DNA from: CAYLJV01 sp964510375
Lineage (GTDB): Archaea > Hadarchaeota > Hadarchaeia > Hadarchaeales > JAGGTB01
Direction: 5' to 3'
Assembly: GCA_964510375.1 (NCBI GenBank)
Contig: CAZEBR010000027.1
Location: 1 to 24,650, forward strand
DNA: 24,650 nt
Positions 1-6,699 of the stretch are shown here, in pieces; the first letter of the stretch is position 1; each line of letters starts with the position of its first letter. The position numbers were made by a program, and so were the translations under genes. The notes under the pieces were generated by a model, which saw nothing but the letters and a program-made list of their open reading frames with translations, was not told where the DNA came from and did no database searches.

Positions 1-2
1 TC

Positions 3-782
3 AATTACGTTATGGCAATTAGGATGGCCGGTTGTCGACCAGTTTTGATAGAAACTGCCGATGACTATCTTCCTTCCCCGGACGAAATTTTTTCTAAAGT
101 TACATCGGACACTCGGGCCGTCGTTACAATATCCCCTAATAACCCTACTGGGGCGGTTTACCCACCTTCCTTGTTACGTGAGATCAACGAGCGTTGCATG
201 GAAATGGATATATACCATATTTCTGACGAAACTTACGAAAATTTCCTCTACGACTCCGTCCACGTCAGTCCCGCATCGTTCGATGACAGCATGACTCACA
301 CTATTTCACTTTTTTCTTTCTCGAAGTCCTACGGTATGCCCGGATATCGCATTGGATACATGGCAGTTCCCTCGGACATTCAAACGGAGGTCTTAAAGAT
401 ACAGGACACCGTAGCCATCTGTCCGCCCGCTCCCGCCCAGGCAGCTGCCGAGGCGGCCTTAGAAGTCGGGCCCGGATATACTCGCTCTTTTCTTTCGAAC
501 CTTTCGGATATCCGTGAACTGTTTTTTGAAGGAATTGTAAACATGAAAAAAGCGACGCTAACTCGGACGAAAGGTGCTTTCTACTTTATGGTTGATCTGA
601 AAACCGACGGTTCTACTTGGGATATTGCTAAACGCCTAATCGAGGACTACGGGGTTATTACGATACCGGGCGAGGCCTTCGGTACTTCAGGAAAATTGCG
701 TATCTCTTACGGAAACCTTGAAAAAAATGAAGCTGAAGAGGGGATCTCACGCTTCCAAAAGGGGATTAGTAATCTAATCTAG
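3..782 (+). CDS. PLP-dependent class I/II aminotransferase, 5' end outside window
   Basis: This is a fold-type I aminotransferase of the aspartate aminotransferase superfamily; it transfers an amino group between an amino acid and a 2-oxo acid in the cytoplasm. The frame is open to the left edge, so roughly the first 120-130 residues of a usual ~390-residue protein are missing, and the first visible ATG (base 12) is not the start. Numbering from that Met, I see the SPNNPTG cofactor/substrate motif (41-47), DETYE with the pyridine-nitrogen Asp (72), and SFSKSYGMPGYRIGY, whose Lys105 should form the Schiff base. RISYG near the C-terminus carries the substrate-carboxylate Arg. Substrate cannot be told from sequence alone. 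The last gene in the window is also PLP-dependent but is 23 kb away and unlinked. Confidence 0.9.
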   Translation, partial: NYVMAIRMAGCRPVLIETADDYLPSPDEIFSKVTSDTRAVVTISPNNPTGAVYPPSLLREINERCMEMDIYHISDETYENFLYDSVHVSPASFDDSMTHTISLFSFSKSYGMPGYRIGYMAVPSDIQTEVLKIQDTVAICPPAPAQAAAEAALEVGPGYTRSFLSNLSDIRELFFEGIVNMKKATLTRTKGAFYFMVDLKTDGSTWDIAKRLIEDYGVITIPGEAFGTSGKLRISYGNLEKNEAEEGISRFQKGISNLI

Positions 783-1145
783 AGAGTATTCATAACCACC
801 ACTGGAAATATTTGACTGAAAGTTTTGTATCATCCAAAATTTTAGTTAGGTCATCATCTATTCTCTTCTTCCAAGTTTTTCTCAATCCAATCTATTTTTT
901 CATCGGCTGACATCACGTCCCAATTTTCAGGAAAATCCAAACTTTATCACCACATCCCACTTATCAAAGAGAAAAATAGCAGTTTCGGAGACCCGAGTGA
1001 AAGTAACGGATGAAATCAACGACCGTGGTCATGCGTAAAAAAGTGAATAAAAAATGGGTTTCAAAAAGTTGGAAAAAGTCAGGGAAAATAGAGAAAGGCA
1101 CTCCCCCTGAATATAATTTTTATTTATAAAGAAAATCTGTTGATT
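783..1145. other. Intergenic stretch with no intact gene
   Basis: This is about 360 AT-rich bases between the aminotransferase and a small zinc protein. The left part holds traces of a broken reading frame on the minus strand (listed separately). The right part has an A/T-rich TATA-like block (about 1111-1130) and a Lys-rich 38-codon plus-strand frame from 1010 that I do not believe. No tRNA or clear hairpin was seen. Confidence 0.5.
790..940 (-). pseudogene. Possible frameshifted small ORF
   Basis: On the minus strand, a frame from a TTG at 940 reads a protein-like stretch (LDFPENWDVMSADEKIDWIE and on through acidic residues) and stops at 854-856. The next frame then continues with similar charged, protein-like composition (RIDDDLTKILDDTKLSVKYF...) to a stop at 790-792. 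Joining the two by a single-base shift would give about 50 residues. I do not recognise the family. It could be a decayed gene, a sequencing indel, or chance. Confidence 0.25.
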
Positions 1146-1274
1146 TTATCCGCAGTGTGCACAGGTTATCGATGTTTCTTCTTTCTCATCTGGATGTTCT
1201 TTGTCTACGTGTTCCTCCAGTTCCTTTTCCGTATCGAACTCCTCTCCACAAACGTCACAAATACAAGTTGCCAT
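1146..1274 (-). CDS. Tiny C2H2-type zinc-finger protein
   Basis: This encodes 42 residues. I chose the ATG at 1274 because it follows GGAGGTG at a normal distance; a longer frame to 1331 has no such site. The protein has C-x2-C-x12-H-x4-H (CDVCGEEFDTEKELEEHVDKEH), a classical single zinc-finger pattern, then an acidic linker and a second Cys pair at the very end (CAHCG). It is likely a small zinc-binding protein for nucleic-acid or protein contacts, a type common in archaea and rarely characterised. It is divergent from the ferritin-like gene at 1452, so the two share a 177-base upstream region and may be co-regulated. The specific role is unknown. Confidence 0.75.
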   Translation of the reverse strand: MATCICDVCGEEFDTEKELEEHVDKEHPDEKEETSITCAHCG

Positions 1275-1451
1275 TTTGTACACCTCCAAAGTCCTATTTC
1301 TATTGCAACCCATAAAGTTTTGTCTCTTCACTGCCCCTTTATTTTACGACCTCAGTGCGGTCTTCACAACTTTAAAATCTTCTTCTAAAGCCCGTTCTTT
1401 GATAAAATTTTTCTAGCCCGAAATTAGTAACTATTCTGGAGGTGAAATTTT

Positions 1452-1706
1452 ATGACAGGCGAACATGAGGGGAGAGAGAACCTATCCGATGAAACTAAAG
1501 ATTTGGAGAGAGCAAGACAATCTCTAATCGAAGAACTCGAAGCAGTTAATTGGTATCAGGAAAGAATCGAAGTCGCCGAAAACGAAGATCTAAAGGAAAT
1601 TCTCGAACACAATCGTGACGAAGAGAAGGAACACGTTGCAATGCTTGTAGAGTGGCTTCGAGAGAACGACGAGGTTCAGGACCAAAACTTCGAAGAACAC
1701 GATTAA
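1452..1706 (+). CDS. Encapsulated-ferritin-like (EncFtn family) protein
   Basis: This 84-residue protein is predicted to be a two-helix ferritin-like protein. The core EELEAVNWYQERIE...HNRDEEKEHVAMLVEWLR closely matches the encapsulated ferritin family as I recall it from Rhodospirillum rubrum, where paired Glu residues in the first helix and EEKEH in the second build the ferroxidase centre between subunits. Both Glu clusters, the Trp-Tyr pair and the EEKEH His are present. EncFtn proteins oxidise Fe(II) and normally sit inside an encapsulin shell, to which a C-terminal peptide targets them. Here the protein ends soon after the second helix with an acidic tail (NFEEHD), and no shell gene is in the window. 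The start has a strong GGAGGTG site. A related ferritin-like role outside a shell is possible. Confidence 0.8.
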   Translation: MTGEHEGRENLSDETKDLERARQSLIEELEAVNWYQERIEVAENEDLKEILEHNRDEEKEHVAMLVEWLRENDEVQDQNFEEHD

Positions 1707-1722
1707 AACTTTTCTTTATAAG

Positions 1723-1748
1723 CGGGGTTTTTACTTCCCCGTTCACCT
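1723..1748 (+). terminator. Hairpin after the ferritin-like gene
   Basis: CGGGG (1723-1727) pairs with CCCCG (1737-1741) around a T-rich loop, with a short T-rich tail after it. It lies 17 bases after the stop codon. It is consistent with a transcription end but only moderately strong. Confidence 0.35.
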
Positions 1749-1829
1749 TTTATCAATCGATTTTATTGACCCTTCGACCATCCGTCGACGAAAACGTATG
1801 GAAAGTATGATGATTTCGATAACCGGAAA

Positions 1830-1845
1830 CCGTAAATAAATACGG
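1830..1845 (+). promoter_or_regulatory. TATA-like box inside a small inverted repeat upstream of the stress-protein gene
   Basis: CCGTA-AATAAA-TACGG is a perfect 5-bp inverted repeat around an A/T-rich core, 18 bases before the ATG at 1864. The core could serve as the archaeal TATA element. The symmetry would suit an operator, though this is inference. Confidence 0.35.
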
Positions 1846-1863
1846 AAACAAGTTTTCAATGAG

Positions 1864-2331
1864 ATGTACAATAAAATTTTAGTACCCGTGGACTCGATCA
1901 CGTTCGATAACACTATACGCGCCGTAGAGGATGCGATCGAATTCGCCGCCGGCTGCGGTAGACCTCAATTAATTTTTCTACATGTTTGGAACACGGTCGA
2001 GTCCGGAATATCCGATGATGTAGAAGATAGGATGAGAAATGTAAGAGAGAGTCAGATGAACCAGGAGTTTTCCGAAATTAAGGAGCTATGCGAGGAACGA
2101 GGTCTCCAAGATTATCGGACAATATTTAAAGAAGGCGGTCCCGCACACGAGGAGATAGTAAAGATGGCCCACGAGGAAGATATCGATCTGATAGTTATGG
2201 GTTCCGGTAAGCTTCACGATAGGAGCGTCAGCGGGAAAATAAGGAAATTTGCTTACGGTAGCGTGACCGAGAATGTCATACACGAATCACCATGTTCTAT
2301 ACTGGTTAGTTCTCCGCCTTCCAACGGTTAA
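1864..2331 (+). CDS. Universal stress protein (UspA family)
   Basis: This 155-residue single-domain protein has the typical UspA length. It begins MYNKILVPVD, the usual first beta strand, and shows DLIVMGSG at 108-115 with the following ATP-loop region ending YGSVTENVIHESPCSILV (131-148). The Gly-Ser of the second half of the nucleotide motif (132-133) is present. The first half reads MGSGK rather than the usual GSxG, so ATP binding is likely but not certain. USPs are cytoplasmic dimers that bind ATP or act as signalling partners during stress. It sits alone downstream of the ferritin-like gene with its own probable promoter. A second, more degenerate USP-like gene lies at 14285. Confidence 0.9.
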   Translation: MYNKILVPVDSITFDNTIRAVEDAIEFAAGCGRPQLIFLHVWNTVESGISDDVEDRMRNVRESQMNQEFSEIKELCEERGLQDYRTIFKEGGPAHEEIVKMAHEEDIDLIVMGSGKLHDRSVSGKIRKFAYGSVTENVIHESPCSILVSSPPSNG

Positions 2332-2429
2332 TGAAAAAGACTTTATTCCTATTGTAAGCTCTATTCACCGCTGAAAAATTCGTTAATGATCGACTTCATT
2401 GACTTTAGAAATTAAAAAGAAGACCTAGA

Positions 2430-2714
2430 CTAACCGAAGGAAAAAGCTCTGACAACGGTAAAACTTTCCCCGTCTCTCCAGACCCTAACTCGCATGTCCT
2501 TTTCTCCGTTAAAACCGAGGCGCCTCAACTCGTTGAAGTTGGCATTTTCAAGAAAATCATCGAGCATGTCCAGCTTTTCTTCTAACTCCTCGTCCTCAAC
2601 CTCGTCGGCTTTCTGTCGGATTTTTTCCCGTTTGCTCTCTGCCGCCCGCTCTATACAATTACCACTAAGGTTAAGAAGTACCTCTCTCGAACCTTCAGCC
2701 TGAACTTCGGCCAT
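2430..2714 (-). CDS. Acidic protein of unknown function
   Basis: This encodes 94 residues and I do not recognise the family. The first half is predicted helical and highly charged (RAAESKREKIRQKADEVEDE), probably coiled. The C-terminal third looks like a beta hairpin (MRVRVWRDGESFTVVRAFSF). The ATG at 2714 is preceded by an A/T-rich run about 20 bases upstream, which suggests a very short leader. The gene is convergent with the stress-protein gene. Composition matches the neighbours, which supports it being real. Confidence 0.65.
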   Translation of the reverse strand: MAEVQAEGSREVLLNLSGNCIERAAESKREKIRQKADEVEDEELEEKLDMLDDFLENANFNELRRLGFNGEKDMRVRVWRDGESFTVVRAFSFG

Positions 2715-2903
2715 ACAAATACCCTTTTACGTTTTTTATTGAGCTACCGTTACCGATCGGTTTCTTAAGATGACATTTAATTCGTAGATGGGTTCACCAC
2801 TTAAAATCCTGCTATATATTAATCAAATTTGATAATAACAAACCAATAAAAACGGAAAAAATAAAAACAAATCTTTTATCACTTCGGATGTAGGATTTAT
2901 CGA

Positions 2904-2981
2904 GCCCCGATGGTGTAGTTCGGCCAAGCATTCCGGCCTTTCGAGCCGAAGACCCGGGTTCAAATCCCGGTCGGGGCACCA
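2904..2981 (+). tRNA. tRNA-Glu (anticodon TTC), CCA encoded
   Basis: The acceptor stem GCCCCGA (2904-2910) pairs perfectly with TCGGGGC (2971-2977), followed by A and an encoded CCA. The D stem is GTGT/GCAT, and the T arm is CCGGG-TTCAAAT-CCCGG. The anticodon loop CTTTCGA (2938-2944) gives TTC at 2940-2942. The anticodon stem has four good pairs, but the outermost position is C2933 against A2949 (27-43), a mismatch. A TATA-like CTTTTATC at 2873-2880 lies at a suitable distance upstream. There is no intron. Confidence 0.95.
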
Positions 2982-3189
2982 CGATTTTCCTCCAGGAAAA
3001 ACGGCGGCGGAAAACTGGCGACGTTTTTTAAACTTAATTTTATCCTTTCCTCAGAGTAATACATATTCTGTAGTATCAGGCCTTTAGATGACAAGAATCT
3101 ATTTGAATAAGCTAAGCATGAAAAACTAACAAAAGAAGGTTACCTCTCCCCTGACCTAACTTTATTACTTCGCTACCGAGAAAACTAAA

Positions 3190-3474
3190 ATGGGAGGGCA
3201 CAACTTGTCACTTTTCAACAGATTGAAAAATACGTTCGAAAAGCTTCCTTTTTCGGCAATGGAACTGACCGTTCCGGTTTGGGCGGGCTACATTTTACAC
3301 CGCAGGCTCGAAAAATTGGAGGACCAGGGGTCCATTTCTAATTTCAAGTCCAAGATAAGCAGGATCAAGAAGCATCGCTACAGGATGGAACTCGAAATTT
3401 CATTTACCGAGCAACAGGCGAGGAAGGGTTTATCGCACCTGATCGATACCCTCCCATCGCTTAAAAGGGGGTGA
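3190..3474 (+). CDS. Small basic protein of unknown function, first of a gene pair
   Basis: This encodes 94 residues of unrecognised family. It is rich in Lys/Arg through its middle (FKSKISRIKKHRYRMELEIS), with a short hydrophobic patch (LTVPVWAGYIL) that is too short and interrupted to be a confident membrane segment. The rest is predicted helical. It is followed after six bases by a second small gene whose Shine-Dalgarno (GGGGGTGA) overlaps this gene's end, so the two are probably translated together. A role in binding nucleic acid or an acidic partner is conceivable from charge, but that is speculation. Confidence 0.6.
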   Translation: MGGHNLSLFNRLKNTFEKLPFSAMELTVPVWAGYILHRRLEKLEDQGSISNFKSKISRIKKHRYRMELEISFTEQQARKGLSHLIDTLPSLKRG

Positions 3475-3480
3475 TTGAAA

Positions 3481-3615
3481 ATGGCTGATGAAGAGAAAAG
3501 GGGAGAACTAAAGGTTACGGTCGACATCGAGGTGAACGAGGACATGATGAAAGTGATGGAGAAGACCCTGACCGAAGTTCCGAAGGAAGTTGCGGAAAGA
3601 GTATCGAAAAGCTAG
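3481..3615 (+). CDS. 44-residue acidic protein, second of the gene pair
   Basis: This short frame begins MADEEKRGELKVTVDIEVNE and ends in EVAERVSKS. It has an acidic N-terminus, one beta-like stretch (LKVTVDIEV) and a helix (EDMMKVMEKTLTEVPKEVAE). It is supported by a strong Shine-Dalgarno site at the end of the upstream gene, by neighbour-like composition, and by tight six-base spacing. No family is recognised. The acidic character complements the basic upstream partner, so a complex of the two products is a reasonable guess. Confidence 0.6.
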   Translation: MADEEKRGELKVTVDIEVNEDMMKVMEKTLTEVPKEVAERVSKS

Positions 3616-3694
3616 AAAGTAGATTTCGAAACGTCAAGGGGGGAGCAAGAACAGACTCCAGTGCTTAGCTTCTGCGCGCTGTTTCATTTTTCGT

Positions 3695-3835
3695 CTAAAG
3701 AGGAGTGCGACGGTTAAGCCCTAGATTTTTACTAGCAATGCAATTCAAAATAACCGTGTCAGTATTTTCTTCTATCTGTACCTCCCCCGTCTCCATAGTT
3801 ATATTTACTCTGTATATTCGAGCCAATCTACCCAT
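3695..3835 (-). CDS. Doubtful small ORF
   Basis: From the ATG at 3835 a 46-residue frame reads MGRLARIYRVNITMETGEVQ and ends LGLNRRTPL. The frame extends upstream, but that part is A/T-biased and unconvincing. The RVNITMETGEVQIEENTDTV portion looks like a beta hairpin and is protein-like. No clear Shine-Dalgarno site was seen and no family is recognised. Confidence 0.3.
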   Translation of the reverse strand: MGRLARIYRVNITMETGEVQIEENTDTVILNCIASKNLGLNRRTPL

Positions 3836-4046
3836 AAAAAATTTATGTCGGACTAATTTGAATAAAACGAAAAATTTCGCTTCTCTTTTATTTTTTATTA
3901 TTTTTGGCAAAAATAAATCCATATAATGGACATTTTTTGAGATAAAAACATTTTTTAAAGAATTCAAAGAATATTTAGAAAGAAAAAGTTATAATTAGTG
4001 ATTAATCTTTTAGCCTGAATACTATTCCAAAGGACTTTTCTCCGAA

Positions 4047-5153
4047 TCAGGGTTTCACGACTGATCTTCCGGCTATTCTGCCTTCTTCGAGCGCGTCAAG
4101 CGCGTCTGTAATCTCATCGAGTCCATCATATTCCTTTGTTACTATCTTACCCAGTTCGAGGTCTCCTGACATAAACATGTCCACATACTTGGAGATGTCG
4201 CTCTGGATCTCAACGAACCCTTCCACGTTTCCTTTGAGCGTCCTACCTTGCAGGATTTTTTGAACGTTCACATCGACGGAGAGCCTGGGTGATGCTTCTC
4301 CCGTAATAACTGCTGTGCCTCCAACCCTAGTGGATTCGAACGCTTGCTGCATCACGCCGGGGTGTCCGACGAATTCAAAGGAATAGTCGGTTCCACCGGT
4401 CGATCCGAGGATTTCGGGTATTCTTTCCAATGGATTTCCTTCGGAAGAGTTTATCGTGTAATCAGCTCCGAGTTTTTTTGCAAGGTCCAGCTGATCGTCA
4501 TTTATATCCACGGCAATTATCTTTGCTCCAACCGCGTTCGCTGCTGTTATAGCAGCTGATCCAAGGCCACCGCAGCCAAAGACGGCAATAGTCGAACCTG
4601 GTTCGATACCGGCAACGTTGTAAACGCCTCCGATTGCTGTCGAAAAGCCGCACCCTAGTGGAGCAATCTTCTCGCTGGGTGCGTTCGGATTAATTTTTAC
4701 CACAGCTCCTTCCGAGACAACTGATTTATCAGCAAAGGAGGATTGACAGAAAAAGCTGTTGATTTCTTCTCCGTTTTTACTGATTCTTTTCGTTCCGTCC
4801 AACATTACACCTCCGGATAGACCCTTTCCTAGGCCCTCTGAACATGAGCTCTCCAAACCTCGATTGCAAAAAGTACATTTGCCGCAGGGGGAAACGGCAA
4901 AATTAATGACCTTGTCCCCAGGGTCCACGCTCGTCACGCCTTCTCCCACTTCTTCTACGATTCCGGCACTTTCGTGACCGAGAACTACGGGCAAGGGGAC
5001 TTCTGCATCTCCCGTATATCGGTGAAGGTCCGTAGCACAAATGCCGACTGCTTCGATATCTACCAAAACTTCCTTGGCTTTTGGATCATCCAATTCGACA
5101 TCCTCCACCGCCATATTATTGGGTTCTCTAAGCACGGCTGCATTTATTTTCAA
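4047..5153 (-). CDS. Zinc-dependent alcohol dehydrogenase (medium-chain MDR family)
   Basis: This 368-residue protein has full family length. It oxidises an alcohol to an aldehyde or ketone with NAD(P)+. Catalytic-zinc ligands are visible: Cys39 (GICATDLH), His60-Glu61 (GHE) and the Cys of LGCGFSTAIG. The four structural-zinc cysteines are Cys90, 93, 96 and 104 (CGKCTFCNRGLESSC). The Rossmann fingerprint is GCGGLG, followed by AVDIN, whose Asp favours NAD over NADP. The LGCGFSTAIGGVYN pattern resembles the class III/aryl-alcohol group, but the substrate cannot be set. The start is a TTG behind GGAGGTG, with no nearer ATG. It appears monocistronic with its own promoter. Confidence 0.93.
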   Translation of the reverse strand: MKINAAVLREPNNMAVEDVELDDPKAKEVLVDIEAVGICATDLHRYTGDAEVPLPVVLGHESAGIVEEVGEGVTSVDPGDKVINFAVSPCGKCTFCNRGLESSCSEGLGKGLSGGVMLDGTKRISKNGEEINSFFCQSSFADKSVVSEGAVVKINPNAPSEKIAPLGCGFSTAIGGVYNVAGIEPGSTIAVFGCGGLGSAAITAANAVGAKIIAVDINDDQLDLAKKLGADYTINSSEGNPLERIPEILGSTGGTDYSFEFVGHPGVMQQAFESTRVGGTAVITGEASPRLSVDVNVQKILQGRTLKGNVEGFVEIQSDISKYVDMFMSGDLELGKIVTKEYDGLDEITDALDALEEGRIAGRSVVKP

Positions 5154-5198
5154 ATTTGTTCACCTCCACATTGTTTCTTCATCACAGGTTTGTTTGAA

Positions 5199-5208
5199 AT
5201 TTATAAAA
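5199..5208 (-). promoter_or_regulatory. TATA box for the alcohol dehydrogenase
   Basis: On the minus strand the site reads TTTTATAAAT. It lies about 45 bases upstream of the TTG start, which would place transcription start just ahead of the strong Shine-Dalgarno site. Confidence 0.45.
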
Positions 5209-5516
5209 CATTTCGTAATCCGTATTTGTTTCCATTACTTCCTAGATTTTTACCAATTTTAAAATCACTAAATCCAATTTTAACAACTAATCGGTGCATT
5301 AACTTGAATCAGAATCAATAAACCGGAACGAATCTTTTTGACTAAGTTGATGTGTGGCTTGACTCCAGATAATCAGAAGATGTTGGGAAGTTGAACGGTC
5401 TAGAAAGCTTCTGAAGCTATCAGAAGCGAGATGAATTTTTCCCATCTTGGATGCTGCAAAAATTAAATTTCGATCGATTTTTATTAAAAAAGCCCTTAAA
5501 AAACACCTTATCAACA
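5209..5516. other. Intergenic stretch, no convincing gene
   Basis: This A/T-rich region lies upstream of the alcohol dehydrogenase and downstream of the zinc-ribbon gene. A 72-codon minus-strand frame spans part of it but has Ser/Phe-rich, unprotein-like composition and no ribosome binding site. The only structure I see is the hairpin at 5407-5427. Confidence 0.5.
5407..5427. repeat. Perfect 8-bp inverted repeat (hairpin)
   Basis: GCTTCTGA (5407-5414) and TCAGAAGC (5420-5427) flank a five-base loop. It lies about 90 bases downstream of the zinc-ribbon gene's stop codon. No T-run follows on either strand, so it could be a small RNA element, an RNA-processing site or a protein-binding site. 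Confidence 0.5.
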
Positions 5517-6011
5517 CTATTCTTCCTCGGATTTTTTTTCTCTAGACTTCTTTAGCTTTTCTATTTTTTCGAGAAATTCTTCTTCCTCTTCGGACCCAAA
5601 GTGAAGATTGACACCATCCTCAGTTTCCTCGTAATCATCGATTGACTTGAACTCCGCAAAGTCAGGATTATCAATACGGCCAATCTCCACCCCAAGTATA
5701 TTCAGGCTAACTTGCTCTATATCGCCTAAACTGGTAAATTCTCCTCCGGCTATATCAATAGTCAATTTTCCATTTTCAAGCATCGCCTTATTAGAACGAC
5801 CTAATTTCAATTTTTCCTTCGGGATAGGTTCGTCACAGCTCGGACAATTATCATATTTGAGAATTTCTTCGTAGGTCAATGTCTTCCCGCACTTGTTACA
5901 GGTATAGACAGGTTTTATCGGGGAGCCGCAAAAACGACATTTTTCTTCCTTAAATCTCTTCTTTGGATGGACTTGAGAGCCACAGTTTTCGCAAATATAT
6001 TTGAACGGCAT
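5517..6011 (-). CDS. Multi-zinc-ribbon protein of unknown function
   Basis: This encodes 164 residues. The N-terminal ~65 residues hold four Cys pairs: CENC, CRFC, CNKC and CPSC. These are two tandem four-Cys zinc ribbons of the kind found in archaeal RNA- or transcription-related proteins. The middle part (GKLTIDIAGGEFTSLGDIEQ onward) looks beta-rich, and the C-terminus is a Glu/Lys-rich helix. The ATG at 6011 follows GAGGAG. It lies downstream of prefoldin beta on the same strand, 122 bases away, so co-transcription is possible. Two other small genes (14880 and 15155) also carry CPSC-type motifs. The function is not known. Confidence 0.75.
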   Translation of the reverse strand: MPFKYICENCGSQVHPKKRFKEEKCRFCGSPIKPVYTCNKCGKTLTYEEILKYDNCPSCDEPIPKEKLKLGRSNKAMLENGKLTIDIAGGEFTSLGDIEQVSLNILGVEIGRIDNPDFAEFKSIDDYEETEDGVNLHFGSEEEEEFLEKIEKLKKSREKKSEEE

Positions 6012-6133
6012 CTCCGTTCAACTCCTCGGTAAATCTGTTCTGGTCACTGGTATAAAGTTTCTTTCATCGGTCCCCCGAATAACCCAGAATAAAAAGAAAA
6101 ACGTAAAAAAACAAAAAAGAATCTAGAAAAATT

Positions 6134-6511
6134 TTAGCCCGATTGACCTTGCCCTTGGCCGCCAGACATCATCTGCTGTAACTTTTTCTGCTTCTCCATC
6201 GCATTCTCTTTAATATTTTCTTCCTTCTCTTCAATGGAATCGAGCTTTGATTCTATCTGATCCTTCTTATTCGTGAATTCTTCCTTGAGTTCATTCTGTG
6301 TGGATTTTATTCCAACTGGACCTGTTACTCTGAAGACTTCTTTATCCTCATCTGCTTCTTCTAAAGCGTCCAGTGCACTTTCCAGTCTTTTTTGCTCCAT
6401 TTTAAACTGATTTTTCTGTTCTCCGATCTGCTGCAGCTGCTGTTTCTGTTTTTGTAGTTCACTGATCATCTGCTGAGCCTGTGGGGGTAGATCTTGTGGA
6501 TTTGGTTGCAA
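6134..6511 (-). CDS. pfdB: Prefoldin subunit beta
   Basis: This is the beta subunit of the archaeal prefoldin (GimC) hexamer, a cytoplasmic holdase chaperone that passes unfolded proteins to the thermosome. It has 125 residues, the normal beta size. An N-terminal coiled-coil helix rich in Gln/Lys (about 12-52) is followed by the conserved beta-hairpin region (KEVFRVTGPVGIKST) and a second coiled-coil helix (about 76-115). The tail is Gly/Gln-rich (SGGQGQGQSG). The start is a TTG right behind a near-perfect AAGGAGGTGA. The zinc-ribbon gene at 5517 lies downstream on the same strand. The usual companions (KEOPS Pcc1, L37Ae) are not in the window. Confidence 0.93.
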   Translation of the reverse strand: MQPNPQDLPPQAQQMISELQKQKQQLQQIGEQKNQFKMEQKRLESALDALEEADEDKEVFRVTGPVGIKSTQNELKEEFTNKKDQIESKLDSIEEKEENIKENAMEKQKKLQQMMSGGQGQGQSG

Positions 6512-6615
6512 TTTGTCACCTCCTTGAATTCCGAGATTCTTATTCTTAAGACAGTCTAGGTACTAACACTTCTTCATCCCGTAAAAAAGGTTGGAATCAG
6601 TCTTTTTTCTCAAAA

Positions 6616-6650
6616 CTCGAGATTCGAGCTTTGTAAATGTCTATATAATT
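6616..6650. promoter_or_regulatory. Inverted repeat and TATA box in the prefoldin/nuclease divergent region
   Basis: CTCGA-GAT-TCGAG (6616-6628) is a perfect short inverted repeat. A TATA box, CTATATAATT (6641-6650), follows about 50 bases before the ATG at 6700. Together they look like a promoter with a possible operator for the nuclease and R15P isomerase genes. Confidence 0.4.
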
Positions 6651-6699
6651 CCTCAAAAACTAGAAATATGATCCATTATCATCTTTAATTGGAATTTTC

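Noticed and set aside
1010..1127. 38-codon Lys-rich plus-strand frame
   Set aside because: It has no Shine-Dalgarno and low-complexity composition in an A/T-rich region; it is likely chance.
1807..1813. ATGATGA resembling a C/D-box C motif
   Set aside because: No D box (CTGA) or C'/D' pair follows within a plausible length.
5299..5517. 72-codon minus-strand frame downstream of the zinc-ribbon gene
   Set aside because: Its composition is unlike the neighbours, it has no ribosome binding site and no family features, and it contains the hairpin at 5407-5427.
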